64,000 nucleotides of DNA from Actinomadura sp. NBRC 104412 (GTDB lineage: Bacteria > Actinomycetota > Actinomycetes > Streptosporangiales > Streptosporangiaceae): positions 62,001-126,000 of the forward strand of contig NZ_BSTM01000023.1 of NCBI RefSeq assembly GCF_030269515.1, in the 5' to 3' direction. A program made the translations under genes and the position numbers. The notes below the pieces were generated by a model, which saw nothing but the letters and a program-made list of their open reading frames with translations, was not told the origin of the DNA and did no database searches. Positions 18,578 through 27,905 of the stretch are shown here, in pieces. Position 1 is the stretch's first letter. Each line of letters opens with the position of its first letter.

Positions 18578-19216
18578 GTGAGCATGCCTCCGACTTTCGA
18601 CGAGTCGTCGCGGATCATGGCGCGGGTCGCCGAGGCGCCCCTGCTGCCGCTCGGCGACCAGCTGTTCCAGCGGCTGCTGCGCGAGCGGATCGTCTTCCTC
18701 GGCCAGCAGGTCGACGATGACATCGCCAACCGCATCTGCGCCGAGCTGCTGCTGCTGTCCGCCGAGGACGGCCGCCGCGACATCACCCTGTACATCAACT
18801 CGCCAGGTGGTTCCGTCACCGCCGGAATGGCGATCTACGACATCATGCAGTACGTCCCGAACGACGTGGTGACGGTGGGCATGGGCCTGGCCGCCTCGAT
18901 GGGCCAGTTCCTGCTGTGCGCCGGGGCGCCGGGCAAGCGCTACGCCCTGCCGCACGCGCGGATCATGATGCACCAGCCGTCCGGCGGGATCGGCGGCACG
19001 GCCTCCGACATCAAGATCCAGGCCGAGCAGATGCTCTACGTCAAGCGGATGCTCGCCGAGCGGATCTCCCAGCACACCGGGCAGCCGCTCGACCAGATCG
19101 AGCGCGACTCCGACCGTGACCGCTGGTTCACCGCCGACGAGGCCAAGGACTACGGCTTCGTCGACCACGTGGTGCTCAGCGCCAACCAGGTGCCCTCCGA
19201 GGGCCCCGTCTCCTGA
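18578..19216 (+). CDS. clpP1: ATP-dependent Clp protease proteolytic subunit 1
   Basis: 212 residues from GTG 18578, chosen because GGAGGA lies 7 bases upstream. It has the ClpP fold with LYINSPGGSVTAGMAIYD (oxyanion strand), GLAASMGQFLL with nucleophile Ser107, PHARIMMHQPSGG with His132, and a C-terminal region with the catalytic Asp. In actinobacteria ClpP1 and ClpP2 form a mixed tetradecamer, docked by ClpX or ClpC. The gene is 29 bases upstream of clpP2 and cotranscribed with it. Confidence 0.97.
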   Translation: MSMPPTFDESSRIMARVAEAPLLPLGDQLFQRLLRERIVFLGQQVDDDIANRICAELLLLSAEDGRRDITLYINSPGGSVTAGMAIYDIMQYVPNDVVTVGMGLAASMGQFLLCAGAPGKRYALPHARIMMHQPSGGIGGTASDIKIQAEQMLYVKRMLAERISQHTGQPLDQIERDSDRDRWFTADEAKDYGFVDHVVLSANQVPSEGPVS

Positions 19217-19245
19217 CGCGCAGAAATCCCTATCGGAGGCACACA

Positions 19246-19932
19246 GTGAGCGATCTGATCCGACCCGGCTTCGCCGACCTGGTCACCCAGGGCGGGCGGC
19301 GCCCGATGCCGGTGGACGACCGGTACATCATCCCGTCCTTCGTCGAGCGCACCACGTACGGGGTCAAGGAGATGAACCCGTACAACAAGCTCTTCGAGGA
19401 GCGGATCATCTTCCTCGGCGTGCAGATCGACGACGCGTCCGCCAACGACGTGATGGCGCAGCTGCTCACGCTGGAGTCGATCGACCCCGACCGCGACATC
19501 AGCATCTACATCAACTCGCCCGGCGGCTCGTTCACCGCCATGACGGCGATCTACGACACGATGCAGTTCGTCAAGCCCGACGTCCAGACCGTCTGCATCG
19601 GCCAGGCCGCCTCGGCCGCGGCCGTGCTGCTGGCGGCCGGGACGCCCGGCAAGCGGGCCGCGCTGCCGCACGCCAGGATGCTGATCCACCAGCCGGCCAC
19701 CGAGGGCGGCTACGGGCAGTCCAGCGACATCGAGATCCAGGCCCGTGAGATCATGCGGATCCGCGAGCAACTGGAGGAGATCCTGGCCCGGCACAGCGGC
19801 AAGTCCGTGGACGAGGTGCGCCGGGACATCGAACGCGACAAGATCTTGACGGCGGAGGAGGCCAAGGCCTACGGCTTGGTCGACGACGTCTTCGTCAGCA
19901 GGAAGCGCACGGCCGAGGTAGTGTCGTCCTGA
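19246..19932 (+). CDS. clpP2: ATP-dependent Clp protease proteolytic subunit 2
   Basis: 228 residues, GTG start after CGGAGG. It has the longer ClpP2 N-terminus (RYIIPSFVERTTYGVKEMNPYNKL), then IYINSPGGSFTAMTAIYD, GQAASAAAVLLAAG with Ser123 as nucleophile, and PHARMLIHQPATEGGYGQ with the catalytic His. It is the partner ring subunit of ClpP1. It shares an operon with clpP1; 185 bases separate it from clpX, enough for an additional promoter. Confidence 0.97.
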   Translation: MSDLIRPGFADLVTQGGRRPMPVDDRYIIPSFVERTTYGVKEMNPYNKLFEERIIFLGVQIDDASANDVMAQLLTLESIDPDRDISIYINSPGGSFTAMTAIYDTMQFVKPDVQTVCIGQAASAAAVLLAAGTPGKRAALPHARMLIHQPATEGGYGQSSDIEIQAREIMRIREQLEEILARHSGKSVDEVRRDIERDKILTAEEAKAYGLVDDVFVSRKRTAEVVSS

Positions 19933-20117
19933 GACGGCGCGCGGCCTGGGAGACCCTCAGCCCGGACGCCACATCTTCCGGGCGAGGGGCTTACCAAGCC
20001 CGCCCGAGACGGTAACGTCGAGTCCAACGTCGAAAGCCTTCGGGACGCAACGAACCGAGCCGCATCCGCCGCGGCGTCCAAGGCGGGCGGACGGCCCCAC
20101 GAAAAGGAGACAGTTGG

Positions 20118-21388
<1,271 letters not shown>

Positions 21389-21392
<4 letters not shown>

Positions 21393-22168
21393 GGGACGCC
21401 GTCGCGGTCGCGGGCGGTCTCGCCCAGGCCCGCCTCGCGGGCCAGGACGATCGCCTGCGCGCGGTCGGCCACATGCAGCTTCATGAAGATGTTGCTGACG
21501 TGGTTGCGGACGGTCTTCTGGCTGAGGAACAGCGCCGAGGCGATCTCCTGGTTGCTGCGGCCCTGCGCGATCAGCTCAAGCACCTCCCGTTCCCGCTCGG
21601 TGAGCTGCGGGAACGCGGTCTGCCTGCGGTCGGGCATCTCGGTGAAGTACGCCAGCACCCGGCGGGCGATCTCCGGACCGTAGATGGCCTCGCCCGCCGA
21701 CACGGCCTTCACCGCGCGCGCGATCTCCTCGGCCCCCGACTCCTTGAGCAGATAGCCGCGCGCCCCGGCGCGCATGGCCGCGAACACCGAGTCGTCGTCG
21801 CGGAACATGGTCAGCACCAGCACCCCGATCCGGGGGCTGGTGCGCGTGATCGTCCGGGTGGCCTCGATGCCGTTGCCGCCCGGCATGTGCAGGTCCATCA
21901 CCACCACGTCCGGCTGCAACTCGGCGGCGAGCCGCACCGCGTCCGGCCCGTTCTCGGCCTCGGCGACCACCTCCACGCCCAGCGCCTGCAACAGACCCTT
22001 GAGGCCCTGCCGGAACACCGGATGGTCGTCGGTGATGAGAACCCTGATGCCCTCGGCACTGGCTGTGTTCCCCGCCGACCTCCGGGGCGCCTTTTGGCGA
22101 CGCCTTCCCTCCTCGCTCGTTCCTCGCTCGTCGGTCCAGGCGCCGCCGCGCCCCTGCGGTCCGCTCAT
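21389..22168 (-). CDS. NarL/FixJ-type response regulator with repeat-derived N-terminal extension
   Basis: 259 residues. The receiver domain starts at about 41 (IRVLITDDHPVFRQGLKGLL; Asp in DVVVMDLHMPGG; Lys in YLLKESG) and a LuxR helix-turn-helix ends the protein (LTEREREVLELIAQGRSNQEIASALFLSQKTVRNHVSNIF). Residues 1-40 are not regulator-like: they are encoded by the second copy of a tandem repeat. No ATG, GTG or TTG lies in frame between 22168 and the receiver, so this start, with GGGGAG 6 bases upstream, seems forced. It is probably the partner of the kinase just upstream. Confidence 0.88.
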
Positions 22169-22323
22169 GATGTGCTCCCCGCGGACCTCCGGGGCGCCTT
22201 TTGGCGCCCCGTGTTCGCCCCGACCAACCGACCCCGCCGACCGCCTCGGCCCTCCTCGCTCGTTCCTCGCTCGTCAGTCCAGGCGCCGCCGCGCCCCTGC
22301 GGTCCGCTCATGATGTGTTCCCC
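22074..22323. repeat. Tandem duplication at the kinase/regulator junction
   Basis: Read on the minus strand, unit A (22323 to 22181, 143 bases) and unit B (22180 to 22074, 107 bases) both begin GGGGARCACATCATGAG, run through GACGAGCGAGGAACGAGCGAGG and end CGCCAAAAGGCGCC-like, then CGGAGGTC. B lacks 36 bases found in A. A decayed third start, GGGGAACACAGCC, follows B. Unit A contains a GGGGCGCC-TTTT-GGCGCCCC hairpin. Confidence 0.9.
22165..22311 (-). CDS. Possible 48-residue mini-ORF created by the tandem repeat
   Basis: The ATG at 22311 overlaps the kinase stop (ATGA), and its own TGA overlaps the response-regulator ATG at 22168 (again ATGA). It encodes MSGPQGRGGAWTDERGT followed by an Arg-rich stretch, the same start as the regulator's extension. 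It would couple kinase and regulator translation. No known family; it may be only a relic of the ancestral regulator start, so its status as a gene is doubtful. Confidence 0.35.
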   Translation of the reverse strand: MSGPQGRGGAWTDERGTSEEGRGGRRGRLVGANTGRQKAPRRSAGSTS

Positions 22324-23105
22324 GCTCGCCCCGATTCGCCGCTGAATGCCCGATGGTAGTCCGGGACGGCGAGGGGGAGGCGGGCGGAGACGATGGTGCC
22401 GACGCCGGGCCGGGAGGTGACGGTGCAGGTGCCGCCGACCTCGGCGGCCCATTCGCGCATCCGGGCCAGGCCGCCGGTCGCGGGCGGGCCCGCGCCCCGT
22501 ACCGGTTCGGGCAGGCCGACGCCCGAGTCGGCGATCATGATGTGCAGGTCCGCGTCCCGGGTCAGCAGCACCAGGGTGGTGCCGGCGCGGGAGTGCTTGC
22601 GGATGTTCTCCACCGCCTCCTCGACGATCCGGTACGCGGCGACCTCCACCGCGGCGGGCAGATGGCGGTGGTCGCCGTCGAAGCGGACGTCCACGCGGTC
22701 GCTACAGCCCTCGGCCAGCGACTCGATCGCCGCGGGCAGGCCCAGGTCGTCCAGGGCGGGCGGGCGCAGGCCGCGGGCCATCTCGCGGATCTCGCCGACG
22801 GTGGTGGCCAGCCGGTCGCGCAGGTCGGTCAGTACCGGCTCGATCCGTTCCGGCTCGCCGGCGAGGGTGAGGCGCGCGGTGTCCAGCGACATGGCGAGGC
22901 TGGCCAGGGTGGGGCCGAGCCCGTCGTGCAGGTCGTGCCGCAGGCGGCGGCGTTCCTCTTCGCGGGTGGCCAGGATGCGTTCGCGGGAGCGCTGGAGGTC
23001 CGAGGTGAGCCGGGCGAGCCGGGGGGCGTGCGCCATGTGCGCCACCGCCGCTCCGCAGGCGAACGCCACCGCCGCGCCGGCCGCGCCCGCGAGTACCGCT
23101 CGCAT
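22308..23105 (-). CDS. NarL-type sensor histidine kinase, short form
   Basis: 265 residues. One N-terminal hydrophobic segment (VLAGAAGAAVAFACGAAVAHM) anchors a kinase core without a recognisable sensory domain. The HisKA_3 motif is RRRLRHDLHDGLGPTLASLA, and the HATPase has AVENIRKHSRAG, IADSGVGLPEP and GGLARMREWAAEVGG. The C-terminus GESGRAGNTS ends in a TGA that overlaps the mini-ORF ATG. It likely phosphorylates the downstream regulator. Two tandem 11-base repeats lie just before the gene. Confidence 0.92.
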   Translation of the reverse strand: MRAVLAGAAGAAVAFACGAAVAHMAHAPRLARLTSDLQRSRERILATREEERRRLRHDLHDGLGPTLASLAMSLDTARLTLAGEPERIEPVLTDLRDRLATTVGEIREMARGLRPPALDDLGLPAAIESLAEGCSDRVDVRFDGDHRHLPAAVEVAAYRIVEEAVENIRKHSRAGTTLVLLTRDADLHIMIADSGVGLPEPVRGAGPPATGGLARMREWAAEVGGTCTVTSRPGVGTIVSARLPLAVPDYHRAFSGESGRAGNTS

Positions 23106-23121
23106 CCGGTCCTCCCTCGAT

Positions 23122-23143
23122 GTCCCTTCATCGTCCCTTCATC
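23122..23143. repeat. Tandem 11-bp direct repeat upstream of the kinase gene
   Basis: GTCCCTTCATC occurs twice without a gap (23122-23132, 23133-23143), 17 bases before the kinase ATG. An 11-base period is one helical turn, the spacing expected for cooperative NarL-type regulator binding. Confidence 0.6.
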
Positions 23144-23284
23144 CCATGCCCGGTCGGGGCGGTCGTACGGCGCGGTCGGGACGCCGCCGGTGTTCCCAGG
23201 CCGGTCGGGACGCCGCTGACCAGCGTCGCGTGTGGGGCGACCCGATGTCAGGTGACCGGAGTCCCGACCTTGGCGGGAACGGCC

Positions 23285-23314
23285 GACGGCCGGCCCCCGC
23301 AGGGACCGGCCGTC
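23285..23314 (-). terminator. Hairpin downstream of the 23.3-24.0 kb membrane protein gene
   Basis: GACGGCCGG (23285-23293) pairs with CCGGCCGTC (23306-23314) around a 12-base loop, 22 bases past the minus-strand stop. There is no T-run, so termination strength is uncertain. Confidence 0.5.
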
Positions 23315-23335
23315 ACGGGCGGGTGGAGAGCCCGC

Positions 23336-24037
23336 TCAGTCCTCCAGGTCCTTGCGCATCAGGCGCATGGCGGTCGCGACGGTGCCGTAGCTGTAGCTGC
23401 GGGACGTGCTCAGCGACCCCTCGGGCACCGGCATGATCGTCCCGAAGGTGTCCTTGGTGGCCCAGGCGCACAGGGCCGTGCTGTAGGTGCTGAGGGACGA
23501 CTGCCGGTTGAGGACGGAGGCGCACACCGCCTCGCCGTCGCCGCCCGCGTCGGCCAGCGGGATGACGGCGGCCGTGACGTTGCTGCTGATCTCGGAGTTC
23601 ACGGCGCTGCGGAACTCCCTGTAGAGGTCGCTCGGGTCGAAGTCGCCGTTGCCCCCGACGAACAGGTACTTGTCGGAGCCTGACTCGTAGACGGCCGAGT
23701 AGACGTCGTCGATCGCGTAGTCGGTGGCCCGCCGGATGATCGAGCGCTGCGAGTTGATCTGCGAGGAGATCCGGCTCTCGGTCGAGTAGTCCCTGGTGTA
23801 GCCGCCCGCGGTGGGCGGCGGTGTGCCGATGCTGTGGCTGTTGCCGGCGAGCACCACCACGACCACCACGACGAGCAGCACGAAGATCATGCCGATGCCG
23901 AGGATCAACCCGATGACCAGCCCCGCGCTCGACGAGCGGCGCGGCGGGGGCGGCGGATAGGGCACCGGGCCCGGGGCGCCGTAACCGTAGGGGCCCGGCG
24001 GCCCGCCGGGCGCGGGCGGGGGGTTCCAACCGCTCAT
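23336..24037 (-). CDS. Membrane-anchored protein with Pro/Gly-rich N-terminus, paralogue of the protein downstream of valS
   Basis: 233 residues. Residues 1-35 are a Pro/Gly/Tyr-rich cytoplasmic region (PPAPGGPPGPYGYG), 37-65 a single transmembrane helix (LVIGLILGIGMIFVLLVVVV), and the rest is extracytoplasmic. The end (VCASVLNRQSSLSTYSTALC, then AWATKDTFG) has two cysteines that could form a disulfide, and it closes with RLMRKDLED. The C-terminal CAWAT-x2-x-FG block and final MRxDLE-like helix recur in the 26.8-27.8 kb gene on the other side of valS. No family or function recognised. It is divergent from valS. Confidence 0.75.
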   Translation of the reverse strand: MSGWNPPPAPGGPPGPYGYGAPGPVPYPPPPPRRSSSAGLVIGLILGIGMIFVLLVVVVVVVLAGNSHSIGTPPPTAGGYTRDYSTESRISSQINSQRSIIRRATDYAIDDVYSAVYESGSDKYLFVGGNGDFDPSDLYREFRSAVNSEISSNVTAAVIPLADAGGDGEAVCASVLNRQSSLSTYSTALCAWATKDTFGTIMPVPEGSLSTSRSYSYGTVATAMRLMRKDLED

Positions 24038-24160
24038 CTCTTCCGTACTCCTTGTCGCCGCCGGACCGGAGGCGGCGCCTCCGGTCCGGCCTGTCCGATC
24101 CCCTGTGACGGATGTTTGGACGCATCCGACCGTCCGAGCGTTCTACTGCGCGGCGACCCG

Positions 24161-24166
24161 TAGAAT
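24161..24166 (+). promoter_or_regulatory. -10 box of a probable leaderless valS transcript
   Basis: TAGAAT is followed by 8 bases and then the valS GTG, and no ribosome-binding site is present. Transcription would begin at or beside the start codon. Confidence 0.55.
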
Positions 24167-24174
24167 CGGGCTCC

Positions 24175-26799
24175 GTGACAACGCCCAGCATTCAGCGCGG
24201 CCATGGGGCCGCCGAGGTCGAGCTGCCCACCCAGTACCAGCCTGCGGACGTCGAGAGCAGGCTCTACGAACGCTGGGTATCGGCTGGGCACTTCACCGCC
24301 GACCCTGGCCGGCGTCCGGACGCCCCCGCGTACTCCATCGTGATACCGCCTCCTAATGTGACAGGTTCGCTGCATATGGGCCATGCCCTGGACCATTCGA
24401 TCCAGGACACGCTGGTCCGGCGGCGCCGCATGCAGGGGTACGAGGCGCTGTGGGTCCCCGGCATGGACCACGCGGGCATCGCCACCCAGAACGTGGTCGA
24501 GCGCGAGCTGGCCAAGGAGGGCCGTTCCCGGCATGACCTGGGCCGGGAGGCGTTCGTCGAGCGCGTCTGGCAGTGGAAGGCCGAGTCGGGCGGCGCGATC
24601 CTCGGCCAGATGCGGCGGCTGGGCGACAGCGTGGACTGGACGCGCGAGGCGTTCACGATGGACGACCGGCGCGCCCGCGCCGTCCGCACGATCTTCAAGC
24701 GGCTGTTCGACGACGGCCTGATCTACCGCGCCGAGCGGATCATCAACTGGTGCCCGCGCTGCCTGACGGCGCTGTCGGACATCGAGGTGGAGCACGCCGA
24801 GCGCGAGGGCGAGCTGGTCTCCATCAGGTACGGGTCGGGCGACACCGAGATCGTGGTGGCCACGACCCGGGCCGAGACGATGCTGGGCGACACCGGGGTG
24901 GCCGTCCACCCCGACGACGAGCGGTACAGGCACCTGGTCGGGCGCGAGGTCGAGCTGCCGCTGACCGGCCGGCGCATCCCCGTGGTGGCCGACGAGCTGG
25001 TCGACCCCGAGTTCGGCACCGGCGCCGTCAAGGTCACCCCGGCGCACGACCCCAACGACTTCGAGATCGGCCGCCGCCATGACCTGCCGGTCGAGGTGAT
25101 CATGGACGAGCGCGGCGTGATCACCGCGTCCGGCCCGTTCGAGGGCCTGGACCGGTTCGAGGCGCGTCCCGCCGTGGTGGCGGCGCTGCGCCAGCAGGGC
25201 AGGATCGTCAAGGAGGTCCGCCCGTACGAGCACGCGGTCGGGCACTGCCAGCGCTGTTCCACGGTCGTCGAGCCGCGCGTGTCGCTCCAGTGGTTCGTCA
25301 AGGTGGGCCCGCTGGCCAAGGCGGCGGGCGACGCCGTCCGGGACGGGCGCGTCGCGATCCACCCGCCGGAGATGGCGGCCCGCTACTTCGAGTGGGTCGA
25401 CAACATGCACGACTGGTGCATCAGCCGGCAGCTGTGGTGGGGGCACCGCATCCCGGTCTGGTACGGCCCGGACGGCGAGGTCGTGGCCTTCGGCCCGGAC
25501 GAGGAGCCGCCCGAGGGCTGGACGCAGGACACCGACGTCCTCGACACGTGGTTCTCGTCCGCGCTCTGGCCGTTCTCGACCCTGGGCTGGCCCGACCGCA
25601 CCGCCGACCTGGAGCGCTTCTACCCGACCTCGGTGCTGGTCACCGGGTACGACATCCTGTTCTTCTGGGTCGCCCGGATGATGATGTTCGGGCTGTACGC
25701 GATGGACGGCGCCGAGCCGTTCAAGGTCATCGCGCTGCACGGCATGGTGCGCGACGCCCACGGCAAGAAGATGTCCAAGTCGTTCGGCAACGTGGTCGAC
25801 CCGCTGGACTGGATCGAGCGGTACGGCGCCGACGCCACCCGGTTCACGCTGCTGCGCGGCGCGAACCCGGGCGGCGACGTCCCGGTGGCGGACGAGTGGG
25901 CGCAGGGTTCGCGCAACTTCTGCAACAAGCTTTGGAACGCCACCAGATTCGCGCTGATGAACGGCGCGCACGTGCGCGGCGACCTGCCGCCCGCCGCCGA
26001 GCTGACCACCGTCGACAACTGGATCCTGTCGCGGCTCAACCGTGTGGTGGCCGAGGCGGACGCCCTGCTGGAGGGCTTCGACTTCGCCAAGGCGTGCGAG
26101 ACGCTGTACCACTTCGCCTGGGACGAGGTGTGCGACTGGTACGTGGAGCTGGCCAAGGTCCAGTTGACCGATGAGCGGGCCGACAGGACCCGGCGGGTCC
26201 TGGGCGAGGTGCTCGACACGCTGCTGCGGCTGCTGCACCCGATGATCCCGTTCGTCACCGAGGAGCTGTGGACGTCGGTGACCGGCCGCGAGACGGTGGT
26301 GACGGCCGCGTGGCCGGTCGCCGACGCGGCGCGGCATGACGCGGCCGCCGAGGCCGAGGTGGAGTCGCTGCGGCGGCTGATCACCGAGATCCGGCGGTTC
26401 CGCAGCGACCAGGGGCTCAAGCCGGGGCAGCGGGTCGCCGCCGTCCTGGAGTTCGGCGCGTCGCCGCTGGCCGCGCACGAGGAGGGCATCCGTACCCTGC
26501 TGCGCCTCAACCAGCCGGGCGAGGCGTTCTCGGCGACGGCGTCCCTGCCGGTGGAGGGCGTGACGGTGCGGCTGGACACGGCCGGGGCGATCGACGTGGC
26601 GGCCGAGCGCAGGCGGCTGGAGAAGGACCTGGCCGCCGCCCGCAAGGACGCCGACCAGGCCCGGAGGAAGCTCGCCAACGAGGCGTTCCTGGCCAAGGCG
26701 CCCGAGGCGGTCGTGGCCAAGAACCGGGACCGGCTCGTCCAGGCGGAGGCCGATATCCGGCGCCTGGAGGCCCAGCTCGCCGCGCTGCCGTCCGGCTGA
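24175..26799 (+). CDS. valS: Valyl-tRNA synthetase
   Basis: 874 residues, class I synthetase. HIGH motif HMGH at 67-70 (PPPNVTGSLHMGHALDH), CP1 editing domain (VATTRAETMLGDTGVAVHP; GTGAVKVTPAHDPNDFEIG), KMSKS at 532-536 and a C-terminal coiled-coil tRNA-binding arm (ERRRLEKDLAAARKDADQAR). It charges tRNA-Val and hydrolyses mischarged Thr. GTG 24175 follows a TAGAAT box by 8 bases, so a leaderless mRNA is likely; the frame open from 24112 includes non-family residues. The flanking genes encode two related membrane-anchored proteins. Confidence 0.98.
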   Translation: MTTPSIQRGHGAAEVELPTQYQPADVESRLYERWVSAGHFTADPGRRPDAPAYSIVIPPPNVTGSLHMGHALDHSIQDTLVRRRRMQGYEALWVPGMDHAGIATQNVVERELAKEGRSRHDLGREAFVERVWQWKAESGGAILGQMRRLGDSVDWTREAFTMDDRRARAVRTIFKRLFDDGLIYRAERIINWCPRCLTALSDIEVEHAEREGELVSIRYGSGDTEIVVATTRAETMLGDTGVAVHPDDERYRHLVGREVELPLTGRRIPVVADELVDPEFGTGAVKVTPAHDPNDFEIGRRHDLPVEVIMDERGVITASGPFEGLDRFEARPAVVAALRQQGRIVKEVRPYEHAVGHCQRCSTVVEPRVSLQWFVKVGPLAKAAGDAVRDGRVAIHPPEMAARYFEWVDNMHDWCISRQLWWGHRIPVWYGPDGEVVAFGPDEEPPEGWTQDTDVLDTWFSSALWPFSTLGWPDRTADLERFYPTSVLVTGYDILFFWVARMMMFGLYAMDGAEPFKVIALHGMVRDAHGKKMSKSFGNVVDPLDWIERYGADATRFTLLRGANPGGDVPVADEWAQGSRNFCNKLWNATRFALMNGAHVRGDLPPAAELTTVDNWILSRLNRVVAEADALLEGFDFAKACETLYHFAWDEVCDWYVELAKVQLTDERADRTRRVLGEVLDTLLRLLHPMIPFVTEELWTSVTGRETVVTAAWPVADAARHDAAAEAEVESLRRLITEIRRFRSDQGLKPGQRVAAVLEFGASPLAAHEEGIRTLLRLNQPGEAFSATASLPVEGVTVRLDTAGAIDVAAERRRLEKDLAAARKDADQARRKLANEAFLAKAPEAVVAKNRDRLVQAEADIRRLEAQLAALPSG

Positions 26800-26836
26800 G
26801 CGCGGCGGCCCGTGGAGGAGAGGCTTCGCAAGCGCC

Positions 26837-27838
26837 ATGACTGAATCGCTCCCCCGGCCGGATCTGCCGCCGGACGAGGACCTCGAGCTGGACGCGGACG
26901 GGGGAGCGGGGCGCCCGTTCATGCTGCCACCGGCGCCGCTGCCGGTGGCGCCCTGGTGGGCCAAGTCCACCCCGGACCCCACGCCGCCGGAGCACCTGCC
27001 CCTCGGGGACGCCCAGGACTACGCCCAAGGCGCCGCCCAGGACTACGGGCAGGGCTATGCCCAGGACTTTGCCCAGGGCATGGCACAGGAGGTCGTCCAG
27101 GGCGTGGTCCAGGACATCATCGAGACGGCCCCTCCGCCCCTGACCGCGCCCGCCCCGCCATTACCCCATGGGACGGGGCCGTTGCCCGTCCAGGCGCCGC
27201 CTGTGGACGTGCGCGTGGCGCCACCGCCCGCCCCCGCGCCACCGCCCGCCCCCGTTGAGCCCCGGCCACGGCGGCGGAGGCGGAAGGGCCTGTGGGCGGC
27301 GCTCGGTGTCGTGCTCCTCCTGGGCGTGGTCGCGGCGGCGGTCGTCGTCACCCTGCCCAGGCAAGAGCAGATCCCCGTGTACGAGGTCACCGCGGCCGGG
27401 ACGGCGGGCGGCCTCCGCAAGGACGACGGCCTTCCCGAGGCCACCGCCGCCTACCCGTTCCTCATCGCGGCGGCCCGCGCGGGCGGCGTGGCGGAGGCCG
27501 TCACCGCTAAGGGCGCCTACCTCGACCCCGCGACGGGCGGGCCGGACGTCCTGTTCCTCGGCGGGAAGGCCGCCATCGGCGACCCCGCCGCCTTCTTACA
27601 GCGGGCACGTCCCAGCACGCTGCTCACCGCGGCGCCGACCGTCCCGGGCAAGGGAGGCGGGCAGGTCGCCTGCGGGACGTTCGCGGTGCTGTCGGCCACC
27701 CACCTCTACTGCGCGTGGGCGACGGCGAACTCCTTCGGCTTCATCGCGTCCAACGACCCGGCCGAGACCGCGCGGCCCGCCGGTCTGGCCGAGCTGACCG
27801 CCCGCATGCGGGCCGACCTGGAGAAGCGCACGAGCTGA
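26837..27838 (+). CDS. Membrane-anchored protein with AQ-rich repeats, paralogue of the 23.3-24.0 kb protein
   Basis: 333 residues. The cytoplasmic N-terminus holds Pro-rich stretches and a run of short degenerate repeats at about 57-95 (AQDYAQGAAQDYGQGYAQDF, then AQGMAQEVVQGVVQDI). A second Pro/Ala region and Arg/Lys-rich stop-transfer residues follow, then a transmembrane helix at about 153-173 (LWAALGVVLLLGVVAAAVVV) and an extracytoplasmic domain. That domain ends with VACGTFAVLSATHLYCAWAT, then ANSFGF and MRADLEKR, matching the other valS-flanking protein. It starts 37 bases after valS and may be cotranscribed. Function unknown. Confidence 0.75.
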   Translation: MTESLPRPDLPPDEDLELDADGGAGRPFMLPPAPLPVAPWWAKSTPDPTPPEHLPLGDAQDYAQGAAQDYGQGYAQDFAQGMAQEVVQGVVQDIIETAPPPLTAPAPPLPHGTGPLPVQAPPVDVRVAPPPAPAPPPAPVEPRPRRRRRKGLWAALGVVLLLGVVAAAVVVTLPRQEQIPVYEVTAAGTAGGLRKDDGLPEATAAYPFLIAAARAGGVAEAVTAKGAYLDPATGGPDVLFLGGKAAIGDPAAFLQRARPSTLLTAAPTVPGKGGGQVACGTFAVLSATHLYCAWATANSFGFIASNDPAETARPAGLAELTARMRADLEKRTS

Positions 27839-27893
27839 CGCCCCGGAGCGGTCGGGGAACGCGGGGTGCGTCCGGGACGGGGCAGGGCGCAAG

Positions 27894-27899
27894 TAGGCT
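27894..27899 (+). promoter_or_regulatory. -10 box of a probable leaderless folC transcript
   Basis: TAGGCT lies 6 bases before the folC GTG, and no Shine-Dalgarno sequence is present, suggesting the transcript starts at the codon. Confidence 0.55.
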
Positions 27900-27905
27900 G
27901 GCTGC

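Noticed and set aside
24034..26982. Open frame of 982 codons on the minus strand opposite valS
   Set aside because: It covers a clear valyl-tRNA synthetase on the plus strand and shows only low-complexity translation.
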